DNA of 64,000 bases, from contig NW_023501046.1 of assembly GCF_014066305.1 (NCBI RefSeq), positions 538,001 through 602,000 of the forward strand, written 5' to 3'. Numbering within the stretch: the first letter of the stretch is position 1; the number at the start of each line of letters is the position of its first letter. This document shows positions 37,950 to 47,600 of this stretch, in pieces. The notes under the pieces were generated by a model. It worked only from the letters and a program-made list of their open reading frames with translations, was not told the DNA's origin and made no database searches. The DNA is from Letharia columbiana. Taxonomy: Eukaryota > Ascomycota > Lecanoromycetes > Lecanorales > Parmeliaceae. Both the position numbers and the translations under genes were made by a program.

Positions 37950-38152
37950 GTATTATCTAATATTAAATCGATTCTCTAGAAATAGAAATATACTATAATT
38001 ATTATTATAAGAATTTAAATATAAAATTAGATAGAAAGCTAGTTACTTATAAGACTTACTTTATTATATAAAATATTTATAATATTTAAACTAAGTTAAT
38101 AAATACTTTATAATTTTACTCTTCTTATTATAATAAATTAGAACTTCTAATT
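37950..38152 (-). repeat. Giant inverted repeat, outer end of right arm
   Basis: This is the continuation of the right arm after the 13-kb insertion. Its reverse complement aligns with 11,577-11,770. Similarity stops around the small palindrome TTAGAACTTCTAA (about 38,139-38,151), which also marks the start of the left arm. Confidence 0.7.
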
Positions 38153-39091
38153 TTATTATGAATATGGCAGAAACGGAGAGATAGGAGATGGCGCTATAAT
38201 AGCGCCTTGGCAGATACTACTTTCTAGCAGATTTCTTTATAGAATCTCAATTATCTTATACTTAACTTATAAATTTATAATAGTAATAGTAATTGATTTT
38301 CTACTATTATAATAATAATAGTAATATTAGATTATTATATAGTAAGTATTATATAATCGCTTACTACGTATTATACTTCTAATATATTAATAGTTCTTAC
38401 TATATTAAAGATTTAGTTAGATTTTTAAATTCTTATCGCTTTCGCTATATTTCTTTTTATATTATAAGAATTCTAATTCTTTAGTATAAGAATCTCGCTT
38501 CTTTCAAATTATTCTTTTTATATTATAAGAATTTTAATTCTTTAATATAAGAATCTCGCTTCTTCCCTTACTATATTATAAAAATCTTAAGAATCTTAAT
38601 TCTTTAATATAAGAATCTTGGTTTTTTAGAATAAGAAAGCTATTATTAAGCTGGCTTCGTTACTAGTAAGAGATTTTATTAGTATTAATTATTAGATTTA
38701 TAAGTTTCTTATAATAATAGATTAAGTCTATTATTACGAGATTTCCGAGTTTATTAAATACTTTATCGATTATATCATTTAGAATTATAATTATTAGCCG
38801 AAGTAGATATTAGAATTATCGAGGTATTTAAGAACGTCGTTAATTAAATCCTCGACTTTCTTATATAGCTAATTTATAAATTAATCTATCTTTTAAAGAG
38901 TAATTAAAGTCTTTAATAATCGAATATACGTCTTTTAAAGTAAGTTTAAATTTATTTAATACTTTTAAAGTCGTAATCTATCTTTTATAGAATTTATATC
39001 TTATATCTTATTAGTAAATACTCCTTTAAATCTATCTAATATTATCTTAAATTCTATTAGAAATATTAATTAGACTATTAGAGTAATCTTA
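38153..39091. other. Spacer with a perfect palindrome and 61-bp tandem units
   Basis: This stretch separates the inverted repeat from element E. It begins with a non-RIP patch (GGCAGAAACGGAGAG) and the 17-bp palindrome GGCGCTATAATAGCGCC at 38,190-38,206. At 38,451-38,617 a unit of about 61 bp (TTCTTTTTATATTATAAG ... AGAATCTCGCTTC) occurs three times, the third degenerate. From about 38,690 the minus strand has a stop-ridden, protein-like frame that I cannot name. Confidence 0.45.
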
Positions 39092-39180
39092 ATAAAAAAG
39101 GAATATGATATACGTACACCCCCTTTTTATACATGTATACTCTCTTTTAATACATGTACCCTCTAAATCCGATTAGCTTC

Positions 39181-39754
39181 ATCTGTAAATCTGAAAAGTT
39201 TCTACAAAATTTGAAATTACTAATCGCGCGTATTTCGCGGAAATTATAAAATCCGCCGGATTAGTAAATCTAATTAGAATCCACCCAAATTCCGCCGTTT
39301 AGTAACTATTCTAATCTTTTCTATTAGTTCTATCAGTTTAGTAGTAATATATATAAAAAAGAAAAGTTCTAATAATCGACGTTATGACGATAAGTTCTAT
39401 AACGATAAGTATTAATGTTAACTTAAATTTGGTTACGAAATTAGACGATTTAATGAAATTAATCGCGTAGGTGATTTTTAATATAGCGTATAATAATACG
39501 CATATATAATGATACGCTGTTAATGATAATATATATTAATATTATATGTATATAGAATAGTACTTAGAGTATATTAGAGTACATTAGCAAAATTTTTGAA
39601 GTTGCTGAAAATTTTAAGTTCTAAACTAATAGAACTAGTGGAAAGGGTTAAATATAGATAAAGTCTCTTAATAGGCTAAATCGTGCTAAATCGTGCTTAT
39701 GGTCGAACCCGGCGAAAATCGTGCGGAAAGGAACTTTTCAGATTTGCAGATTTG
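39181..39754 (-). mobile_element. Family G MITE, copy 2 (best preserved)
   Basis: A 574-bp element with inverted ends ATCTGTAAATCTGAAAAGTT (left) and AACTTTTCAGATTTGCAGAT plus TTG (right), flanked by TTC on both sides (39,178-39,180; 39,755-39,757). That is GAA on the element's strand, the same triplet as copy 1. It is inserted in the left inverted end of element E, whose right end gives the empty site (GATTAGCTTCCGCGCGG). It aligns with copy 1 over its full length in reverse complement. No coding capacity. Confidence 0.8.
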
Positions 39755-40290
39755 TTCCGCGCGGCCGCTAGCCGTATAAAGTATATGTTAGAACTAGCAT
39801 AGGTGCGATATTAGTATGAGTGAGGTAGAATAGAATAATAAGGCTATCGAACTATGTATGTGGGAAGAAGACATGATATAATAGGGGATGCCTCCGCCAA
39901 GGCCCGCTAGCTATAGGACTGAGTGATATATCAAGGGTACGCTTATAACACTACCCCCCCCCTCTCAATAGCCATAGCCCCCATAGCTGATAGACCGGAG
40001 ATATACGCTTATTACTTGCCCTATATCTCTAAATATCTATAGTCCCTATAGGCCTTAATTAGAGAAGATTTGCCGAGGTATAGCGGTAGCAGTCGAACAT
40101 CGGATAGTTTCAATTCGTTTAAAAACGCGCTGTTCGAAGTATTGCCGGGCCGCATGCTGGTCTTAACTATGCCATGTCTATTATACCCATATTATTCCTT
40201 TAGAGATCCTAGAGATATAGCTATATCTTACCTGCGTACCAGTAAGATTCTCCGAGTTCTTCTTCTTACCTAGTCTTCTTGTTATAGTCC

Positions 40291-40313
40291 TTTTTTTTTT
40301 TTTTTTTTTTTTT
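40291..40313. repeat. Poly-T run of 23
   Basis: An uninterrupted run of T (A on the minus strand) inside element H. Its length in the assembly may be imprecise. Confidence 0.8.
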
Positions 40314-40327
40314 GCCTTTAACACCTA

Positions 40328-40515
40328 CTGGCAGCCTAGCCTAGAAGCTTTACTATAGATTTACCCTGCGTCTCCTATACTCTTACCATCAAGTTTATCG
40401 ATAGAACTAAAGAAAATCCAACGTATATATATATTATCCTTTAATATCTGTTAGTAGCCTAGCCTAGAAGCTTTACTATAGATTTGCCCTATATCTCCTA
40501 TACTCTTACCATCAA
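40328..40515. repeat. Imperfect direct duplication of about 66 bp in element H
   Basis: CAGCCTAGCCTAGAAGCTTT through TCTTACCATCAA occurs twice (about 40,332-40,394 and 40,452-40,515) with few differences. A second duplication, TATATATATTATCGATATAC through AGTAAAGAG, lies at about 40,780-40,827 and 40,841-40,887. Both suggest local tandem duplication within H. Confidence 0.7.
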
Positions 40516-41465
40516 AAATTCATTTATTTTATCCTTTATCTTAACTCGTAACTATCTTACTTCGTAGTTATTTACTATATTTATCCGCTTTATAAGTCTA
40601 TCGCTTCGACTACTAATATCTTATAAGCTTACTTATTTTAAACTATTATAGCGAGTATTTAATAGCTAATAATCTAACTAATATAAACTACTTTCGTAAT
40701 TTAAATACTTATTAATTTATAGGGTTTCGTAAAAGGTAAAGAATTAAATGTATTAAATGCCATTTAATAGTAGACTTATTATATATATTATCGATATACT
40801 TAGTAAAGAGATTATACGTTTATTACTCTTATAGTAGACTTACTATATATATTATCGATATACTTAGTAAAGAGGTCGAATCGTAATCGTATTATTAGAT
40901 TTATTCTCGTCGCTATTATAGTAGGCTTACTGTAATAAGATAGTTTAATAAGTTCTTTTCGATTCGCTAATTCTACGAATAATCTAGCGGTGCTTTATTC
41001 CTTCTACTATTCTCAAAGATCGTTTCGTTATATCGAAACGAATTACCCGTTTAATGAGCTGATCTAAGAATACGATGTCTTAAGTTTCTATCTTAATCTT
41101 AATCGGTCGTAGTATCTTAATCTTAAGTTAGTATCTTAATAAAGCCCTTATTAGCGCGTTTATTTATTAACTATTTATTCGCTAATTCGAATAAGTATAA
41201 GTATACGTTAATTGGCCTGTATGTGTTTCTCTTCGCCGAGTGTATAAAGGAGTCTTATTATAATGTCAGGACTAGTATAGGTGCGATATTAGTATGGGTG
41301 AGGTAGATAGGATAATAAGGCTATCGAACTATGTATGTAGGAAGGAGGCATGATATAGTAGGGGATGCCTCCGCCAAGGCCCGCTAGCCATAGGGCTGAG
41401 TGGTGTGTTAAGGGTACGCTCGTAATAGTATAAACCCCGCACATAGTCGAAGTAGGGCTATACGA

Positions 41466-41527
41466 GACGGACAGCGAGGTAGTCGGCAGCGAGGTAGTCG
41501 GCAGCGAGGTAGTTGACAGCGAGGTGG
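41466..41527. repeat. 15-bp tandem repeat in the core of element E
   Basis: GCAGCGAGGTAGTCG recurs about four times at 15-bp spacing. It corresponds to the 24-bp repeats of family C, sharing the CTACCTCGCT / GCGAGGTAG core. Because 15 is a multiple of three, both strands stay open across it, which creates the accidental frames at 41,289-41,708 and 41,524-41,919. Confidence 0.7.
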
Positions 41528-41937
41528 ACGTGGTACGCCAGCCTACATACAGGGTAACGAGATTATATTTGATATCTTTCAGCTGTAGGAAGGCCAGGTG
41601 GCCAATAGGTAGTGGATATTCGAGTACGATAGGCGTATTTCTAGTAGTAACGAGAGAGGGTAGCCAGCTAATCAACAGTCCAAAGACCTTACCATTCGAC
41701 GATTTCAAACCGTCTGATCTTTTAGACTTTATCAGGAGAGGTCTGAGAAGGCTTGCCTTGCTACCACTAAGAGTCTCGGCAATATTCCCTAGGAAGCTAT
41801 GTGCGAGGTTTATACTTTATGCGGCTAGCGGCCGCGCGGAAGCTAATCGGATTTGGGGGGAGTGTACATATATTAAAAGGGGGTGTACGTGTATTACTTC
41901 CCATAAAAAAAATCTATAAAGATTTTATTAATTTAGT

Positions 41938-42859
41938 TATTCGATAACCGCTCGGAGGTAATAAATATTATTTCTACTACTATTATTAATACTATCACTT
42001 TATAACTACTATATAATCTATACTTAATAATCTAGATCCATTCTATAAACTCTATTTAATTCTTTCTATTATAGAATCGTTTTATATAATCCCCTTTATG
42101 ATATAAAGAGACTTTATATACAGCGTATCCCCCTCTAGTCTTTAATACTCTTTTACTATTACTACTAATTTCTCTACTAAAACGCCTCTTCTAAACGTCG
42201 AAATGATATATAAGATACTATCGAATAGTATTTAAATCTTATTAGTTATAATTATCTTATAGTAGTTTTAATAGAGTAATAATCGAGGTAAGAGTTTCTA
42301 ATAATTAATAAAGCCACCGAAGTAATTTCATCAATCCTTTAATAATTATAAATAGTAGGAAAATAAAAAATTCCCATATAGATTATAATAGCGACGAAGA
42401 TTTTTAGCTTCGGAATATCGATAAGCTTTTAGATAGAATCTAAAGTACTCTGTAGAGAGGTATATAAATTAATATTCTTATAAAGCATATTCCAGATAGC
42501 AGTAGTTTATATGAGACTAAATATTATATATAGAGTAATTTCTATATCGCTTAAAAGATAACTAATAATTATACGATACTTAATTTTTATTAGCTAATAC
42601 TCTAATAGTAAAGGTATACTCTAAAGAAGAATATCACGCTATTCAAGTCTCTCCTTTCTTATATTAATCTAGGCGTCTCTTTTCTAACATTTTATAACCT
42701 AATCTAATTCTTCCTTATTAGAAGTAGGTAGAGTAGTAATTTTAGTTATATTAGACTTGATATAATAGAGTTATTATAAAGAATAAAAAAAGTCGCGTAA
42801 TTAAGACGCGGAGAAAAACCACGCTAATTTATTACCTCGGTCTAGGCGGTTATCGAATA
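41938..42859 (-). mobile_element. Small TIR transposon with piggyBac-like relic
   Basis: Inverted ends TATTCGATAACCG plus CTCGGAGGTAATAAAT (left) and ATTTATTACCTCGG plus CGGTTATCGAATA (right) bracket 0.92 kb. The interior is only moderately mutated. On the minus strand, near 42,365-42,415, a segment reads IFVAIIIYMGIFYFPTIYNY, similar to the conserved FxGIxIxMGxxxxPxxxxYW block of piggyBac-type (DDE_Tnp_1_7) transposases. Downstream are basic, stop-broken residues. No TTAA duplication is visible at the ends, which weakens the assignment. It may instead be a fragment of another superfamily. Confidence 0.4.
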
Positions 42860-42899
42860 GTAGAAGACTAGTTATAATAGAATATTAGTTTTTTATAAC

Positions 42900-45800
42900 T
42901 ATAATAGATGACGTTATAAATATTACTATGTAATATTTTTAATTAATTAAACTTATAAAAATTATCTAGTAAATTAGAATCTCTCGAAATTATTATAATA
43001 GAGAATATTTTTAATTATATACGCTAAAATTCTAATAACCTTAATTTCTTTAATTCTAGCTACGATAATAAGTCTATTAATATTAAATTATTAATCGAGT
43101 ATATTAATAAGAAAACGTATTTTTAAGATATATATCTATTTATAAAACGAGTTAAGAATCTCGTTATTATTAAGAGTATTAATCTAGTTTAAAAAAACTT
43201 ATAAATAAATTTATATAAAATAATATTAAAATAGTAAATAATAGAAATTTCTATTATTAAGAAATATATTATTAAGTTTAATAATAGTATTAAGAAATAG
43301 ACTATCTTATTAATTATTAAATTTAAAAAATCTACTATAATAGCGATTAACGCTATACTTCGCGAGCGTTATATTATATATAACGTAATTTCTTATTATA
43401 AATTATATAAGTATATTTAGAAGATTCTAAGATTAATTAAAGACGTAGATATAATACTTATTAAGAATTAACTTAATATTATTTATAATAGTATTAATCT
43501 TCAACTTTAGCGTAATATTAAGAAATTTAAGAATATTATAACTATAAATTTATTTTTTATAATTCTTAATAATTATAAATATAAATAATAAACTTATATT
43601 AATAGATATAAAAGAAATTTAAATTTAGAAAATATAGCTTCTAGATCTTTCTTCTAGATAAATCGATAATCTTATTTTTATAAAAGTAGGTTTATAAAGT
43701 AATATAGTTAGTATAATAATTTATTTAATCGTAAAGATTAATTAAGCTTCGTTTAATTAAGTCTTTAATTTAATTATTAAGTAGAATATCGACCTTTATA
43801 TTAATCTAAGCTATATTTCTAATATTTTTTTTATTAAAACTTTTAAGCTTATTAGTTATAGTAATCTTATTATTTAAATTATCTAAATAGACTAATATAA
43901 TTAAATTAACGCTTAAATAAAAATTAGCTAAAAGTTTCTCTATAACGTCTTTAAATTATTAAATTTATAAATAAGTTAGATTTTTAACCTTAAGAATAGT
44001 AATAGTCTTATTTTTTTTAATTTGCTTTTAATAGTATAAATAGATTATCTTATTCTATTAGATCTTAATATAATTTAGAAAATTACTTTCGATTCTAGTA
44101 ATAGAGAGTTTATTAAGTATTTAAAAATACTATAAATAAGAACTTTAATAACGAATATAAGAAATCTATAAAATTTTATTAGTATTATACTACGAAAGAA
44201 TAATCTCTAAATAAAGCTTTTTAAAAAGCTTTATTTTTTAAGTATAAATCTTATAATAATAACGACTATAATAATATATAGAATATATACTTTATAAATA
44301 AGAAAGTTAATTATATATATAGTAAATATAAAGTATATCTTTCTTTAAGAAATAAATTTTTTAAATATTTATAATTAGATTATTAGAAGATTATAAAAGT
44401 AAAATCTTCTAACGCTACTATCGAAAAGATTTTTAAATTTAAAGAATCTAAAGTAAATCTTAATAAGTTCGAAGTATTTATAACTAATAATATTTATATA
44501 AAAATAATTATTAAATTTATTATTAAGCTAAGTTATAATATTAAATCTAGATATAACTTTAAAAATTAAAAGTATATTACTATAAAGATTAGAAATATTT
44601 TAAATTTTAAAGTTAAGAAAAGCGAAGTTTTATCTAACTTCGATTATAAAATAATATTAAAAAATCGTGCTTATTTATAAAAGTATATTTCTAATCTTAA
44701 GATTAAGAAGATAATATTTTATCTATTAACTTAAGAAGTAAATAATAAGATTATTAGTATAGCCGAGTATATTAGCATTATAATTTATATTAATAATATT
44801 ATTATTATATCTTAAAAAATAAAAATAATTTATTTTATAATAGAGATATATATTATAAATAATCTTAAAGTTAATATTCTTATTAATATAGATATTATAA
44901 CGTTATAGAAAATAATTATAAATCTAGATACTTAAATCGTTAAATTAGAAAAGTATTAAAAATTAAAGATATTAATCGATATAGTAATAAGAATCTAGTC
45001 TTATTTTAAGCGTACTATTTATATTATAACTGCGATTATTATAATATCGAATATAATTTTAAAAGTATCTATTATATATAACGATACTATTCTCGAAGAT
45101 AGAAATTTCTTATTTAAGCCGAATTATATTTAAGACTTTAAATCTATAAGCGAGGTTTTCGCTTACGTCGTTAATTATATAATCTTTATAATATTAATTA
45201 ATATATATAATAGAATAAGATAGGGCTAAGCTTAAAAACCTTAAATTTGTATATGCAGCCAATTATAAATTTAGGGTTACTACGCTTTTTGGCTAGACCG
45301 ACTAACTTATCGCGGGTAAATAAATTAGCGTCCGCAACTATCAAAATCTCGCCCTCCCGCGTCTCCCTTATTAAAAATAGATATACGTTATTCACAATAG
45401 GAATAACTTTTTTATTTTCTATTAAAATTTTGAAATTTTTTTTAAATTATAAAGCGTTATTTACGCTTTCCAAATTTTTAAAAATTTTGAAATTTGATCC
45501 TATAATTATTAATAAGCAAGGAATCTAAATATCGCTCACCAAAGTTCGCTCGACAGCCGGACAGCCCGCTCACCAAAGTTCGCTCACCAAAGATCGCTCA
45601 CCTATTTACTCGATAGCCCTAATTAAAAAAAAAAATTATGAATTTAATTCATAGGCCTTTACTCGTATATAATACTATAATAATATCTATTCGTCTTTAA
45701 TATAAAATAAGATTAAGAGTATTCTATAAGTATAAGTAAGATAATATCTTTCTAATAATACTCGCTAACGCGTACCTCGCTATCGAGAATATAAAGTTAT

Positions 45801-47600
45801 AGAAGAGAAATCTTATAAAGAGAATTATACTAGCTATCGCTACGTTTACTAAGCTAATTTAAAAACCTATACTTCCCTCTATTTTAATATTTATAATTTC
45901 TACTATTATAGTAAAATCTATTTATACTTAAATCGATTTAAATCTTAAATTTATAATATTTAATAATAATATTATCTATAATACTTTAGAAGTTATTTTA
46001 TAAATTACTTTTATAGTAGAGAAATTTTCGAATATCTAATAGAATTAAGATATTATTATAAATATTTTAAAAGAAGAATAGATATTTATTTCTCTAAAGT
46101 CGAATATTATAGTTAAGTCTTCGCGAGTATATTCTATTAATTAGAAAGATAAGAATATTATTAATAAAACTTTTAATAAAATATATAATTAAGATAAGAT
46201 AAAGTAATTTAGCTAGTTTACGTCTTCTAATTATTCTATCTTTATAATATAAAGATAAATATTTAATAATAATAGAAAGGATTATATTTTCGTTAATATT
46301 AGAGATCTTAATAAGATTATAAAATCTAATTATTATCTATTACTCTTATAGTCGAATATTATTTCTACTATAATAGAATTCTTATATATTTCTATAATGA
46401 ATAATGACGACTACTTTTATTAATTTCTTAACGTTACTCTTATAGAATATAAAGAATTATTCTTTTATATATAACGCTAGACGAATAAGATTCTTTATTT
46501 ACTTTAAGACTTTACTAGAGTATATATAAATAATATAATTATATTCTTAAAAATACTATTATAGTATTTTAAGTATTTATAATAAATATTTATTCTCTTT
46601 TAATAGCGTTATATTAGTCTTAATTCTAAAAAAATACTTTTAGATTATTTCTTAAAATCTATATTAAAATAGCGAGTTAATCTTTTAGAACTTTCTATTT
46701 CTAAGAAAAAGCTAATAGCTATTATCTCGCTACGCTTTTTAAAATCGCTATAAAAACTCGAAATATTTCTCGAACTTATAGAATAACTATAATTATTTAT
46801 ATTATATTATATCTAATATATTAATCTATTATAATAGCGTAAGATAAAGCTTATAAAAGTTATTTCTAAGAAAGTTAAAGATTATATTCGAAAATAATAT
46901 TCTAGTTTTTTCTACTATAAATCTATAGAAGTAGAAATTAAAACTTTTTAGAATCTTTAAAAAATCTTTTTTAACTCGACTTTTCTAATTTACTTTAATT
47001 CTAACTATTAACTTTATATCGATTTAAATACTTTTAAGAAATATAGTTTCGCTATTATAATTTATTACGTAGCTAAGAATCTAGAAGATTAAGAATTCTT
47101 TTTATAAATAAATATATAATTAATTATATTTCTTAGCAAGATATTAAATTAGATTAAATAGAACTACTAGCTTATAGAATTAAAAGTTATTAATATAGTA
47201 TAAGTAATTAAGAAAATACGCTATATAATTAAATCTATTAGAAAAATATTAATAATTATTTTTAAAGATTATTTAGCTGTGATATCGATTTTACGCTAGA
47301 TTAATCTTATTACTTTAAGTATTAATAAACTAAACTTACACTTAATATAAGTATCTTAATATCTTTTAATATTTAATCTTTTTATTTATTATAAAATTAA
47401 TAAAAAAGACGTTATATTTAATACTCTTTCGTGTCTATAAGAGTTTATTTCGATAGTAAAAAATAGTCTTAGAGTATTAGAAGCCTTATACGAATAAGTA
47501 TCAAAAATTAAGATTACTATATCTTTTCTATATTTAATTTCTTAAAAACTATCTACTAACTATTATATTATCTTAATAAAAATATCTATTAACTTTAAAA
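42900..47600 (+). pseudogene. Gypsy P gag-pol, RIP-inactivated (protease-like, RT, RNase H)
   Basis: A second Ty3/gypsy polyprotein on the plus strand. From 42,950 to 44,700 there is stop-ridden gag-like sequence. Near 44,860-44,930 NILINIDIITL matches the protease-like block (IxGxDxLxP). At 45,080-45,180 EDRNFLFKPNY then SEVFAYVVNY fits the stretch before the polymerase. F copy 4 interrupts the gene at 45,193-45,665. The reverse transcriptase box is VYINNIIIFLK at 46,520-46,552, with both catalytic Asp changed to Asn (46,529-46,534). ISLNSKKIFLDY follows near 46,617. At 47,140-47,340 an RNase H region is clear (LSRILN, then a KDYLAVISI block, then KLNLHLI). Integrase and LTRs were not found. 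The family differs from gypsy B. Confidence 0.7.
45193..45665. repeat. Family F repeat, copy 4
   Basis: It starts near TATATATAATAGAATAAG and ends AGGCCTTTACTCG, inside gypsy P between the protease-like and RT regions. It carries CGCTCACCAAAG units at about 45,533-45,602, spaced irregularly and mixed with CGCTCGACAGCC. Short open frames at 45,198-45,395 and 45,247-45,528 are accidental. Confidence 0.7.

Larger units (their letters stand above)
39786..41427 (-). mobile_element. Family H: 1.64-kb LTR retroelement, probably non-autonomous
   Basis: Direct repeats at 39,786-39,950 and 41,264-41,427 (165 and 164 bp; TGTTAGAACTAGCATAGG and TGTCAGGACTAGTATAGG) are flanked by a perfect GTATA duplication (39,781-39,785; 41,428-41,432). 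The internal 1.3 kb is too short for gag-pol and holds no convincing gene. A 67-codon frame at 40,070-40,273 has no recognisable features. On the minus strand a purine run (GAGAGGGGGGGGGTAG) immediately precedes the LTR at 39,950, as a polypurine tract would, supporting minus orientation. It is far less RIP-mutated than most of the window. It inserted into the left end of element E. Confidence 0.75.
39100..41902 (-). mobile_element. Family E: 8-bp TSD transposon, weakly mutated, with two nested insertions
   Basis: Inverted ends of about 150 bp share the blocks CGTACACCCCC, AAATCCGATTAGCTTC, CGCGCGGCCGCTAGCCG and TATAAAGTATA in order. The flanks are ATAAAAAA on both sides (39,092-39,099; 41,903-41,910), an 8-bp duplication. 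The left end is split by MITE G2 and then by LTR element H. Without them the element is about 0.59 kb, so it is non-autonomous. Its core (41,460-41,800) is homologous to the core of family C, although the outer ends differ. I see no transposase. The strand is given so that the core reads as in C1. Confidence 0.75.

Noticed and set aside
40070..40273. 67-codon plus-strand open frame in element H
   Set aside because: Short, no recognisable domain, and antisense to the likely orientation of H. It is open only because this area is little mutated.
41289..41919. Overlapping 139- and 131-codon open frames on opposite strands
   Set aside because: One crosses from the LTR of H into E, and both cross the 15-bp tandem repeat, which keeps frames open. 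A protein spanning an LTR boundary is implausible.
45198..45528. Two short open frames in F copy 4
   Set aside because: They overlap on opposite strands within a non-coding repeat and are not conserved in the other F copies.
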